Shown: one piece after another, positions 45,307-54,218 of the stretch
Layout of the letters: every line of letters starts with the position of its first letter
Position numbering within the stretch: the stretch's first letter is position 1
Position numbers and translations under genes: made by a program
Assembly: GCA_965227875.1 (NCBI GenBank)
Contig: OZ245783.1
Location: 1,302,001 to 1,366,000, forward strand
Length of the DNA stretch: 64,000 bases
DNA from: G965227875 sp965227875
GTDB lineage: Bacteria; Pseudomonadota; Alphaproteobacteria; Rhizobiales; JAJFHC01
Reading direction: 5' to 3'
The notes under the pieces: model-generated
Told to the model about the DNA's origin: nothing
The model's input: the letters and a program-made list of their open reading frames with translations, nothing else
The model's database searches: none

Positions 45307-47082
45307 ATGACCACTGACCAGATCTTCCTGTTTACGCTGCTCGCGGTCGTGTTCGCCCTGCTCCTCTGGGGTCGCTGGCGGTACGATCTCGTGGCCTTTG
45401 GCGCCCTCGTCGCCGCGTTGATCTACGGTGTCGTGCCAACCGACCAGGCCTTCAGCGGTTTTGGCCATCCGGCGACCGTCATCATCGCCCTCGTGCTCAT
45501 CGTCAGCCGGGGCCTGTCCACGTCGGGCGCGATCGAGATCGTGACCCGTTACCTGATCGATGCGTCCCGGTCGATAAGCTCGCACATCGCCGTCATGTCC
45601 GGACTGGCCGCCGGGCTTTCCGCCATCATGAACAATGTCGGCGCGCTCGCCCTGCTCATGCCCGTCGATATCCAGGCAGCGGCCAAGGCCAAGCGCAGTC
45701 CGGCCATATCTCTGATGCCGCTCTCCTTCGCCTCCATTCTGGGCGGTCTTGTCACGCTGATCGGCACACCGCCGAACATCATCATTGCGTCCTATCGCGA
45801 GAAGGCCCTGGGGGAACCCTATGCGATGTTCGATTTCACGCCCGTGGGCCTCGCCTGCGCGGTTGCCGGGGTCATCTTCGTCGCGCTGATCGGCTGGCGG
45901 CTGATCCCGGCCTCCGCCACGGCCAAGGACCCGGGAAGCGATCTTGCCGACATCGAGGGGTATGTCGCCGAGGTCCGGGTCAAGGAGGACTCGCCCGTCA
46001 TCGAGAAGCGCATAAGCGAACTCGATCCCGAGGCGGAGGAAAACGATGTCGCCATTCTCGGGCTGGTGCGCAACGGCCACCGCCAGCCGGGCTTCGGCCG
46101 CGGCGAGGTCCTGCGCAAGGGGGACATCCTGGTGGTCGAGGCGACCCCGGACAACATCGAACAGTTCGTCGGCGCACTCGGCCTCGAATATGTCGGCTCC
46201 GAAAAGCACAGCGGCACCCTGGGCAGCAATCTCGCCATGGCGGAGGTCGTCGTCACGGCGGAATCGCGCATCGCCGACCGCTCGGCCATGCAGCTGCGCC
46301 TGCTATACCGCCACGGCGTCACGCTGATCGGGGTATCGCGCCAGGGACAGCGGTTTCGCGAACGCGTGCGCAAGCTCAAGGTCCAGACCGGCGACATCCT
46401 CCTGCTGGTCGGACCCGAGGAACACCTCCCCGACGTCATCGGATGGCTCGGCTGCCTGCCGCTCGCGGACCGCGGCGTGCAGGTCATCCAGCGCGACAAG
46501 GCCTGGCTGGCCGTCGCCCTGTTTGTCGGCGCCGTGGCGCTCGCCAGTTTCGGCGTGCTCTACCTGGCCGTGGCCCTGGCGGCCTGCGCCGTCCTGATGG
46601 TGGCGCTCAAGATCGTGCCCCTGAGCCAGGTCTACGAGAGCATCGAATGGCCGGTCATCGTGCTCCTCGGATCGCTCATCCCCATAGGCGCGGCGCTGGA
46701 ATCGAGCGGCGGCACAACGCTTATCGCAAGTGGAATTCTCGACCTCGCCGCAGGCCTGTCGCCCGCCATGGTGCTGCTGCTGCTCGTCGTCGTGACCATG
46801 ACGCTCTCCGACATTCTCAACAACACCGCCACGACGCTCATCGCCGCGCCGATCGCGATCGACATGGCGAACCGGCTCGACGTGAATCCCGACGCCTTCC
46901 TCATGGGGGTCGCCGTCGCCGCCTCCTGCGCCTTCCTGACGCCCATCGGGCACAAGAACAACACGTTGATCATGGGCCCGGGGGGCTACCGTTTCGGCGA
47001 CTACTGGCGCATGGGCCTGCCGCTGGAAATCATCGTCATCGCGATCGCGGTCCCGACACTGCTCTGGGTGTGGCCGCTTTAG
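45307..47082 (+). CDS. SLC13/DASS-type permease with TrkA-C domains
   Basis: 591 residues. About ten to twelve hydrophobic helices flank a cytoplasmic insert. The family motif MNNVGALALLMPVDIQAA and LIGTPPNIIIASY near residues 115-160, and a second repeat with SDILNNTATTLIAAPIAI and TPIGHKNNTLIMGPGGYRFGD near 500, are characteristic. Two TrkA-C domains (about 215-390) sit in the insert and suggest nucleotide or ligand regulation. Members carry sulfate, dicarboxylate or related anions with sodium; the substrate here is not determined. Confidence 0.88.
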   Translation: MTTDQIFLFTLLAVVFALLLWGRWRYDLVAFGALVAALIYGVVPTDQAFSGFGHPATVIIALVLIVSRGLSTSGAIEIVTRYLIDASRSISSHIAVMSGLAAGLSAIMNNVGALALLMPVDIQAAAKAKRSPAISLMPLSFASILGGLVTLIGTPPNIIIASYREKALGEPYAMFDFTPVGLACAVAGVIFVALIGWRLIPASATAKDPGSDLADIEGYVAEVRVKEDSPVIEKRISELDPEAEENDVAILGLVRNGHRQPGFGRGEVLRKGDILVVEATPDNIEQFVGALGLEYVGSEKHSGTLGSNLAMAEVVVTAESRIADRSAMQLRLLYRHGVTLIGVSRQGQRFRERVRKLKVQTGDILLLVGPEEHLPDVIGWLGCLPLADRGVQVIQRDKAWLAVALFVGAVALASFGVLYLAVALAACAVLMVALKIVPLSQVYESIEWPVIVLLGSLIPIGAALESSGGTTLIASGILDLAAGLSPAMVLLLLVVVTMTLSDILNNTATTLIAAPIAIDMANRLDVNPDAFLMGVAVAASCAFLTPIGHKNNTLIMGPGGYRFGDYWRMGLPLEIIVIAIAVPTLLWVWPL

Positions 47083-47145
47083 GCCCCCCTTGTCAGAACG
47101 CCGGTTTTGGGGAACAAACAGGTTCTGTTCCAGGGAAGAGCGGGC

Positions 47146-48294
47146 ATGGAAGCAGACAAACATCCCAGACAGGCCGACCGTCTCGCCGCGTTGCGTTCGT
47201 ACCAAATCCTCGATACGCCACGCGAGAGCGATTACGACGAAGTCGCACAACTGGCGTCGGAGATATGCCGGACACCCATCTCGGTCATAAACCTGATCGA
47301 CGATGACCGGCAGTGGTTCAAGGCCGAGGTCGGCCTCGGCGTGCGCGAAACGCCGCTGGCCACATCGATCTGCTCGCACGTGATCCTCGAGGACGACTTC
47401 ACGGAAATTCCGGACACGCTCCGGGACCCGCGCATGGCGGACAATCCGCTGTGCACCGGCGAGCCGGGCCTGCGTTTCTATGCCGGTGCGATACTCCGGG
47501 ATCCGGACGGGTTTCCCCTGGGCACCCTTTGCGCACTCGACTACGAGCCGAGGACGCTGAACGATCTCCAGAGGAAGACCCTGCGCATCCTCGCCGGCCA
47601 GGTGATGAAGATGCTCGACCTGCGCAAGACGCTCGCGACGCTCAAGCAGTCGAACCTGCAGCTCGAGGAGCGCAAGTCCGAACTTGAAGCATCCCTCGAA
47701 CTGCAGGGCATTCTCGCGCGCGAGGTCGATCATAGGGTCAAGAATTCGCTGCAGATGGTGTCGTCCTACCTGCGCCTGCAAAGCCGGCAGAATGCGAACG
47801 AGGACACCCGCGAGGCGCTCGAGACCGCTCTCAACCGGATTGAAGTCATCGCGAGGCTCCACGAAAGACTGCACCGCAGCGATCCCGGCGGGCATGTCGA
47901 CCTGCGCGCGTTCGCGAACAGCATCGTCGAGCAGCTTGCCGAGAACGCGCCCGGCAACGTGGCGATCTCGTGCGACGTGACGCCCGTGAGGGTGGAGACG
48001 GGACTGGCCATGGCGATCGGCGCGATCCTGAACGAGTTCGCGACCAATTCCCTGAAACACGCCTTCCCGGACAACCGGTCCGGCAGGATATCCGTCACCG
48101 GCGACGGGACCGCGGACGCTTACCGGATCGTTTTCACCGACGACGGTGTGGGTCTCCGCGATGCTCCCGACAACGGCCCGGCCGGCATCGGCATGCGGAT
48201 CATCGAGGCGTCCGCCTTGCAGATCGGCGGGCAAGCCCGTTTCCCCGAAACCGGTGAAGGTGTCCGCCTGGAGATCGAGTTCAAGCCACGCTGA
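47146..48294 (+). CDS. GAF-domain sensor histidine kinase (HisKA_2 type)
   Basis: 382 residues. An N-terminal GAF domain (about 25-165, beginning QILDTPRESDYDEVAQLASE) is followed by a coiled-coil and a HisKA_2 phosphoacceptor (VDHRVKNSLQMVSSYLRLQS) and an HATPase_c domain with NEFATNSLKHAF and DDGVGL. No transmembrane helix, so it senses in the cytosol. It has no response regulator beside it. The ATG at 47146 has agggaagag upstream; TTG at 47107 is an alternative start. Confidence 0.88.
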   Translation: MEADKHPRQADRLAALRSYQILDTPRESDYDEVAQLASEICRTPISVINLIDDDRQWFKAEVGLGVRETPLATSICSHVILEDDFTEIPDTLRDPRMADNPLCTGEPGLRFYAGAILRDPDGFPLGTLCALDYEPRTLNDLQRKTLRILAGQVMKMLDLRKTLATLKQSNLQLEERKSELEASLELQGILAREVDHRVKNSLQMVSSYLRLQSRQNANEDTREALETALNRIEVIARLHERLHRSDPGGHVDLRAFANSIVEQLAENAPGNVAISCDVTPVRVETGLAMAIGAILNEFATNSLKHAFPDNRSGRISVTGDGTADAYRIVFTDDGVGLRDAPDNGPAGIGMRIIEASALQIGGQARFPETGEGVRLEIEFKPR

Positions 48295-48312
48295 CCGGCC
48301 GGGTCCGCGCCT

Positions 48313-49104
48313 CTAGCGCGTACGGGAAATCAGCACCGGCAACGACGTATCGATCTTGCGGGCGGAAGCGACTTTCTGGAACCGCGAGGGGACCTGCTTG
48401 GACGAGCGGAAGAAGACGTAGCGCCCGTTCTCGACACCGACCAGTGGCGGTCGCCTGGTCTTCTCGAAAATGTCGTGGCCGGTCTTGATGTTCTTCCAGA
48501 ACGCGTACCACTTGCTGCCCTTGTGCGCGGCCAGGTTCTCGTCGGTCATGCGGAACGGAAAGGCCTGCACCGGAAACGCGCGCTGGCCGGCCAGGAAGGC
48601 GTTTCTCGCAAGCGCATAGATTTCCTCGACGGATTCGTTTGTCACGGCATAGCACCCCGCGGAACTGCAACCGCCGTGAACCATCAGGTGCCGTCCGGTG
48701 CGCTTGTGGGCCTTGTCATAGGCGTTGGGGTACCCGAGATTGAACGACAGATGATACTTGCTCTTGGGATTCATCTGAGCCTTGGTGATCTCGTAGAACC
48801 CTTCGGGCGCCTGCTTGTCGCCTTCCTTTTCCTTCGGACCGAGACCGCCGGACCAGCTGCAGATCTCGTAGGTCTTGAAATGCCGGTAGTCCCCGTCCGC
48901 ACCCGCGAGCCAGACTTCCATCTCGGAGTCCTGCTTGTAGATCCGCACGAGCATGGACGCCCCGGGCTTCAGGCCCTTCTCCGTGAGCAGCGTCCGGGAT
49001 TCCTCCGACAGCGGCTTGAGGTGTTTCGGCGTGCCGAAGCAGCCCGACAGCACCAGCGCCGACAGGCAGAGTGCGACCAGACGGATCAGATTTTCAATGC
49101 GCAT
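48313..49104 (-). CDS. YafK-like L,D-transpeptidase-family lipoprotein
   Basis: 263 residues. A lipoprotein signal ends LSGC with Cys at about residue 22. The YkuD-like catalytic motif is RHLMVHGGCSSAGCYAVTN (His about 143, Cys about 152). Flanking Asn/Pro segments YHLSFNLGYPN match the YafK subgroup, some of which hydrolyse peptidoglycan-lipoprotein links rather than cross-link. A second homologue follows on the same strand. Confidence 0.85.
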   Translation of the reverse strand: MRIENLIRLVALCLSALVLSGCFGTPKHLKPLSEESRTLLTEKGLKPGASMLVRIYKQDSEMEVWLAGADGDYRHFKTYEICSWSGGLGPKEKEGDKQAPEGFYEITKAQMNPKSKYHLSFNLGYPNAYDKAHKRTGRHLMVHGGCSSAGCYAVTNESVEEIYALARNAFLAGQRAFPVQAFPFRMTDENLAAHKGSKWYAFWKNIKTGHDIFEKTRRPPLVGVENGRYVFFRSSKQVPSRFQKVASARKIDTSLPVLISRTR

Positions 49105-49208
49105 TTCCTGCCCTCTTCGAAGGCGACTTCCGGTTGATCATCGACCAGCACACGATGGCCATGGTTACCAAATACCTAATGACAGAACAGTTTCCAGTCA
49201 CGTCTGCG

Positions 49209-49883
49209 CTATTGCGCGAAGACGTAGGACCGCCCCTCCACCCGGACCTCCGGTACCCGGCCGGTCCGTTCGAAGATCTCGTAGCCTTCCCGAAGGTTCT
49301 GCCAGAAGCCGATCCACTCGGACCCCCCGTGGGCGTCCATGTTCGCCTGGGTCATGCGAAACGGAAAGATATGTACCGGCACGGTCGTCTGGCCAGCCTT
49401 GAGCGCCGACTCGACAAGTCCGTATATATCGTCGATTCCCGCATCCGTCATCGCGTAACAGCCGATCGACACGCAATTGCCATGGACCATGAGATAGGAC
49501 CCCGTGCGCCCGTGAGCACGGTCGTAGCGGTTCGGGAAACCGAGATTGAACGACTTGTGGAACTGGCTGTTGGGGTTGAGCTGGCGCGCGCCGACCTCGT
49601 AGAAGCCTTCGGGGCTCTGCCTGTCGCCCTCTTTCAGTTTCGGTCCGAGATCACCGGAGAAATAGCAGATCGGGAAGGTCTCGAAGAGCCGGGGCGTGCC
49701 GTCTTTCTCCAGCCAGACCTCGAGCTCGGCGTCCTGCTTGAAAATCCGCACGAACATCGCCGCGCCACGGTTCATGCCCGCGGCCTGCAGACGGTCCGAC
49801 AAGGGCGCGCGCGCCTGCGCCGCCGCGGGGAACGTCGCGGCCGTGGCCATCAGCAGGACAATGGCCAGAAACATGTGCCTCAT
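49209..49883 (-). CDS. YafK-like L,D-transpeptidase-family periplasmic protein
   Basis: 224 residues. A cleavable signal peptide (MRHMFLAIVLLMATAATFPA, then AAAQARA) exports it. The active-site region is SYLMVHGNCVSIGCYAMTD. It is a paralogue of the 48313-49104 gene: the segments FNLGYPN/FNLGFPN, SPEGFYE and RVRYVFFR/GRSYVFAQ align along their length. The ATG at 49883 has gga eight bases upstream; 49895 is a second in-frame ATG. Confidence 0.85.
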   Translation of the reverse strand: MRHMFLAIVLLMATAATFPAAAQARAPLSDRLQAAGMNRGAAMFVRIFKQDAELEVWLEKDGTPRLFETFPICYFSGDLGPKLKEGDRQSPEGFYEVGARQLNPNSQFHKSFNLGFPNRYDRAHGRTGSYLMVHGNCVSIGCYAMTDAGIDDIYGLVESALKAGQTTVPVHIFPFRMTQANMDAHGGSEWIGFWQNLREGYEIFERTGRVPEVRVEGRSYVFAQ

Positions 49884-49987
49884 CGAATGATCCATGGACG
49901 GTTGTGACGGCGCTCTATTGCACCCATGACTTTGGCCGAATTTTGTCGCCCGCGCCCGCGTCCCTGCCGACCGCCCGACCCGTGCCG

Positions 49988-50941
49988 TCAGAGGGAACGT
50001 CCGATTTGCAGGAACTTCTCCTGGCGCAGGCGGCGGATTTCCGCTCCCTCCAGTCCGGCGAACTTCTCCAGCGCGGCTTCGATTGCCGCACCGGTGTCGG
50101 CGACCGTCTGTCCCGGTTCCCGGTGGGCTCCGCCGACCGGCTCCGAGACGATGGTGTCGATCACCCCGAGCTTCTTGAGATCCTGCGCGGTGACCTTCAT
50201 CGCGGTGGCCGCATCCTGGGCCTTGGAGGAGTCGCGCCACAGGATCGACGCGGAGGCCTCCGGAGAGGCCACCGTGTAGATCGCATGTTCCAGCATGATG
50301 ATATGGTTGGCCGTGGCGATGGCCACGGCACCGCCGGAACCGCCCTCGCCGATCACAGCCGCCACGTAGGGGACGTTCAGGCCAAGGCAGCAGTCCGTCG
50401 ACCGGGCGATCGCTTCGGACTGCCCGCGCTCCTCGGCCCCGATGCCCGGATAGGCGCCGGCGGTATCGATGAAACTCAGCACGGGAATCCCGAACCGGTC
50501 GGCCAGCTCCATGAGCCGTACCGCCTTGCGGTAGCCCTCCGGGCGCGCCATGCCGAAATTGTGGCGGATGCGCTGTTCGGTATCGCTGCCCTTCTCATGT
50601 CCCATCACCACCACGGAACGGCCGCGGAAACGGCCGATGCCGCCGACGATCGCATGGTCCTCGGAAAACTTCCGGTCGCCGGCCAGCGGCGTGAAATCCT
50701 CGATCAGCCCCTTGATGAAATCCGACAGGTGCGGCCGGCCCGGGTGCCGGGCGACCTGTGTCTTCTGCCAAGGCGTCAGGTTGAGATAGATTTCCTTGAG
50801 TTCGCGGGCCGCCTTCTTCTCGAGCTGGCGCACTTCTTCGGAGATCGCGCCCGATTCCTCATCCTCGCCGACGCTGCGAAGTTCGCCGATCTTGCCTTCG
50901 ATCTCGGCAATGGGTTTTTCGAAATCGAGATAGGTGCGCAT
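49988..50941 (-). CDS. accA: Acetyl-CoA carboxylase carboxyltransferase subunit alpha
   Basis: 317 residues. Transfers carboxyl from biotin to acetyl-CoA in fatty-acid synthesis, together with AccD. Signature segments LDFEKPIAEIEGKIGELR, FIDTAGAYPGIGAEERGQSEAIA and IGEGGSGGAVAIATAN are all seen. I start at ATG 50941 (MRTYLDFEK); the frame extended to 51058 is non-coding. Confidence 0.97.
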   Translation of the reverse strand: MRTYLDFEKPIAEIEGKIGELRSVGEDEESGAISEEVRQLEKKAARELKEIYLNLTPWQKTQVARHPGRPHLSDFIKGLIEDFTPLAGDRKFSEDHAIVGGIGRFRGRSVVVMGHEKGSDTEQRIRHNFGMARPEGYRKAVRLMELADRFGIPVLSFIDTAGAYPGIGAEERGQSEAIARSTDCCLGLNVPYVAAVIGEGGSGGAVAIATANHIIMLEHAIYTVASPEASASILWRDSSKAQDAATAMKVTAQDLKKLGVIDTIVSEPVGGAHREPGQTVADTGAAIEAALEKFAGLEGAEIRRLRQEKFLQIGRSL

Positions 50942-51091
50942 GCAAAACAGCCCGAAAATAACCAGCCCGCGCGCCGGCACTTCATCATAACAGGCATCAT
51001 GGCGAAGGGAACCGGCGCAGACGGCGAGGAAACTGGCGTCGATACCCTGTACTGTCAACTAAAACCGGCGTCAGACGCCGTGCGACGGGAC

Positions 51092-52075
51092 CTACGGCCC
51101 GGAGTCCCGTGCCAGCGGGTGGTGATCGAGCACCAGCCGCCGCAGACGTTCGTCGAGCACGTGGGTGTAGATCTGGGTCGTGGAGATGTCCGCGTGACCG
51201 AGCATCTGCTGGACGGCCCGCAGGTCGGCGCCGTTTGCGAGCAGGTGGCTGGCGAAGGCGTGCCGCAGCACGTGCGGAGAGACGGACTCCGGATCGAGCC
51301 CGGCGCCGGTCGCTGCGTCCTTGAGTTCCTGGCCGAAGCGCTGGCGCGTCAGGTGGCCCTGCCGGGCACCTGAGGGAAACAGCCAGGGAGTTTCCGGTTC
51401 TGCGGCCTTCCGGCTGCCTGCGAGGGCCTCCATGTACAGTTCGAGCACCTCGCGTGCGCGCCGGCTCAGCGGAACCATTCTCTCCCGCCCGCCCTTGCCG
51501 CGTACCGTGATGAAACGGTCGTCCGCCCTGGCGGCCATGCGGGTGAGCGACACGAGTTCCGACACCCGCAAGCCGGTCGCGTAAAGCAGCTGGACGAGGC
51601 AGTGCAACCGCAGCGCACGAAGTCTGCCGCCGCCGTCCGCCCGCGCGACATCCGTCTCCACCTTCTCGAGCAACCGGTCCACCTCTTCCTCGGACAGGAC
51701 CTTCGGAAGGGGACGGCCCTGGCGCGGCGACTCGATCGACGTCACCGGATTGTCGGTGCGGATCCCCTCGGAAAACAGGAACTTGTGAAACTGCCGCAGC
51801 GCCGATAACCGGCGTGCCGACGTGCGCGCGGAAAGCCCCGCGCCTTCGAGGGCCGACAGATAGGCCCGCACATCGCTCTCGCCGGCCGAGGCCGCGTCCA
51901 TGCCGCGCCGGGCCATGAACCCCGCGAAGTCGTTCAGGTCGCGGGCGTAGGCGTCGAGCGTATTGCGGGCCGCCCCGCGCTCGGCGCTGAGCATTTCCAG
52001 GAAGGATTCGACGAAACGGGACACCCCGGCCGGGCCGCCGGGTTCAGCGCGCGAGCTTGTCTTTGGGGACCGCAT
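51092..52075 (-). CDS. xerD: Site-specific tyrosine recombinase XerD
   Basis: 327 residues; resolves chromosome dimers at dif with XerC and FtsK. An N-terminal SAM-like DNA-binding domain precedes the catalytic domain with R170 (TGLRVSEL), H268-x-x-R271 (HVLRHAF), the GHADISTT histidine and nucleophile Y303. It is chromosomal-type, not a phage integrase: no excisionase or att site is nearby. The ATG at 52075 has ggggaag upstream; GTG at 52024 is a weaker alternative. Its start overlaps the 47-residue gene upstream. Confidence 0.93.
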   Translation of the reverse strand: MRSPKTSSRAEPGGPAGVSRFVESFLEMLSAERGAARNTLDAYARDLNDFAGFMARRGMDAASAGESDVRAYLSALEGAGLSARTSARRLSALRQFHKFLFSEGIRTDNPVTSIESPRQGRPLPKVLSEEEVDRLLEKVETDVARADGGGRLRALRLHCLVQLLYATGLRVSELVSLTRMAARADDRFITVRGKGGRERMVPLSRRAREVLELYMEALAGSRKAAEPETPWLFPSGARQGHLTRQRFGQELKDAATGAGLDPESVSPHVLRHAFASHLLANGADLRAVQQMLGHADISTTQIYTHVLDERLRRLVLDHHPLARDSGP

Positions 52076-52187
52076 GCACGACTTCCCCGGTCGGCGGCTC
52101 GATGAGCCAGACGATCAGAAACGAACCGGCGTAGACCAGCCCTACCATGATGACGCAAAACACAATCAGTCGAACGATAGTCGGCAT
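52044..52187 (-). CDS. Small membrane protein (47 residues)
   Basis: MPTIVRLIVFCVIMVGLVYA opens a single transmembrane helix (about 5-28), followed by GSFLIVWLIEPPTGEVVHAV and a basic end. The stop lies inside xerD (32-base overlap), so it is probably translated just before xerD and may couple its translation. Codon use is normal. Homologues of this size recur between aroK and xerD in alphaproteobacteria, by my recollection; function unknown. It is too short for the usual gene finders. Confidence 0.65.
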   Translation of the reverse strand: MPTIVRLIVFCVIMVGLVYAGSFLIVWLIEPPTGEVVHAVPKDKLAR

Positions 52188-52405
52188 ATGGGTACTCGGT
52201 TGTCACGGGCGGGCACGACCTCGCCGCATCTCGCCGCACGCCTAGACATTCTGTATGGCTATTCAAGGGCGACTCGTCCGTCAAGGGTTGCAGGCCACGA
52301 AAATTGTCGTTCGGGGATTCGTCCTTGAGTCGGGCAAGGCCGCCGATATAGAAGAACGCGGCATTGCGGCGACAGGGCCGCCGACCTGGACAACTGATTG
52401 TGAAC

Positions 52406-52990
52406 ATGACCGACGCCGCCGGCCAGACAGCACGCATCATCGCGAAGCTCGACACGCGCAGCATCGTGCTCGTCGGCCTCATGGGCGCCGGCAAGACCAC
52501 GGTGGGCCGTCGGCTGGCCGGCGCCCTCAGCCTGGCATTCGTCGACGCGGATTCGGAGATCGAAGCGGCCGCCGGCCAGTCCATCCCAGAAATTTTCGCC
52601 CAGTACGGCGAAGCCTATTTCCGCGACGGCGAAAGGCGGGTGATCGCCCGGCTTCTCGAAGGCGGTCCGCAGGTGCTCGCCACCGGCGGCGGCGCGTTCA
52701 TGGACGCAGACACGCGGGAGCGCATCGCCGAGAAAGGCGTGTCGGTCTGGCTGCGCGCGGACATCGACCTCTTGATGAAGCGGGTCTTGCGCAGGTCCCA
52801 CCGTCCCCTGCTCATGCAGAAGGACCCGGAGGCCGTCATGCGCCGGCTCATCGACGAAAGATATCCGGTCTATGCGCAGGCCCAGATCGTCGTCGACAGC
52901 AGCGACGTGCCCCACGACGCCATCGTCGCGCGCATCGTCGACCAGCTCGACACGGAAATGCCCGACCGGGCAGCGGACGGAGAGAACTGA
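52406..52990 (+). CDS. aroK: Shikimate kinase
   Basis: 194 residues; phosphorylates shikimate in aromatic amino-acid synthesis. Walker A GLMGAGKTTVGRRLA is near residue 25, then the DxD (DADSEIE), the RDGERR shikimate-binding Arg and GGGAFMD. It is followed by aroB after 85 bases, the standard order. Confidence 0.96.
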   Translation: MTDAAGQTARIIAKLDTRSIVLVGLMGAGKTTVGRRLAGALSLAFVDADSEIEAAAGQSIPEIFAQYGEAYFRDGERRVIARLLEGGPQVLATGGGAFMDADTRERIAEKGVSVWLRADIDLLMKRVLRRSHRPLLMQKDPEAVMRRLIDERYPVYAQAQIVVDSSDVPHDAIVARIVDQLDTEMPDRAADGEN

Positions 52991-53075
52991 TTTTCGTGAC
53001 GCAATCGTCTATAAGAACCAATTGCCTGGCGCTCATGCCGGCACCGCCCCCAGAGACTGTCCGAGACACCTCCGA

Positions 53076-54218
53076 ATGAACATCACGACACGAGACCGCG
53101 ACATCGCCACTCGCAAGGTCAGCGTCGATATTGCCGGCCGGCCCTATCCCATACATATCGGGCCCGGGCTGCTTCCCCGCGCGAATACCTACATCTCGCC
53201 GCTCCTGCGCAACCGCCGCTGCGCCATCGTCACCGACGACGTCGTTGCCGGACATCACCTCGACACGCTGGTCGCCGCGCTGGAATCGGACGGCGTGGAG
53301 TGCCGGCCGGTCGTCCTGCCGAACGGCGAGCGCACGAAGAGTTTCGCCGAACTGGAAAAGCTCTGCAGTCGGCTGCTGTCCGCGGGCCTCGACCGGTCCG
53401 ACGTCCTGGTCGCGCTCGGCGGCGGCGTGATCGGCGATCTCGCCGGCTTCGCCGCGGCGATCGCCCTGCGCGGCATCGCCTTCGTGCAGATCCCCACGAC
53501 CCTCCTGGCCCAGGTCGACTCCTCCGTCGGCGGCAAGACCGGCATCAACACGCCGGAAGGGAAGAATCTCGTCGGCGCCTTTCATCAGCCGGCCCTGGTC
53601 CTTGCGGACACCGACGTCCTGGCGACCCTGCCCGAGCGTCACATGCGCGGCGGATACGCCGAGACCGTCAAGTACGGCCTGATCCGCGACCACAGCATGT
53701 TCGAGTGGCTCGAACGCGACGGTCCCGCCCTGCTCGCCGGCGATCCCGCATTGCTGGCGCGCGCCGTCGAGGCCAGTTGCCGCCACAAGGCGGAAATCGT
53801 GGCCGAGGACGAAACCGAAAAGGGCGTTCGCGCGCTGCTCAATCTGGGACATACCTTCGGTCACGCCTTCGAGGCCCAGACCGGATATTCGGACCGCCTC
53901 ATCCACGGCGAGGCCGTGGCCCTCGGCATGGCCATGGCGTTCAGGCTGTCGGTCCGGCTCGGACTGTGTTCGGGACAGGACGCGGTACGGATGGAGAAAC
54001 ACCTGCGCGCCGTGGGCCTGCCGACCCGCGTCCCGGATATCGGCGGAGATGTCGGCACCGCCGACCGGCTGATCGCGCATATGGCGAAGGACAAGAAGGC
54101 CGTGGGCAATCGCCTGACCTTCATACTTGCCAGGGGGATCGGCGACGCCTTCGTGACGCGCGACGTGGACGCCGACGACCTGCACCAATTCATGACGGAC
54201 GAACTGACGGAACGATGA
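53076..54218 (+). CDS. aroB: 3-Dehydroquinate synthase
   Basis: 380 residues; second step of the shikimate pathway, using NAD and a divalent metal. ALGGGVIGDLAGFAAA, PTTLLAQVDSSVGGKTGIN and LNLGHTFGHAFEA (metal ligands) are all visible. It ends in a four-base overlap with the CBS-domain membrane protein gene. Confidence 0.97.
   Translation: MNITTRDRDIATRKVSVDIAGRPYPIHIGPGLLPRANTYISPLLRNRRCAIVTDDVVAGHHLDTLVAALESDGVECRPVVLPNGERTKSFAELEKLCSRLLSAGLDRSDVLVALGGGVIGDLAGFAAAIALRGIAFVQIPTTLLAQVDSSVGGKTGINTPEGKNLVGAFHQPALVLADTDVLATLPERHMRGGYAETVKYGLIRDHSMFEWLERDGPALLAGDPALLARAVEASCRHKAEIVAEDETEKGVRALLNLGHTFGHAFEAQTGYSDRLIHGEAVALGMAMAFRLSVRLGLCSGQDAVRMEKHLRAVGLPTRVPDIGGDVGTADRLIAHMAKDKKAVGNRLTFILARGIGDAFVTRDVDADDLHQFMTDELTER

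Noticed and set aside
51092..52075. Prophage or integron integrase
   Set aside because: It is a chromosomal XerD by motif and neighbours; no phage genes or att repeats are present.
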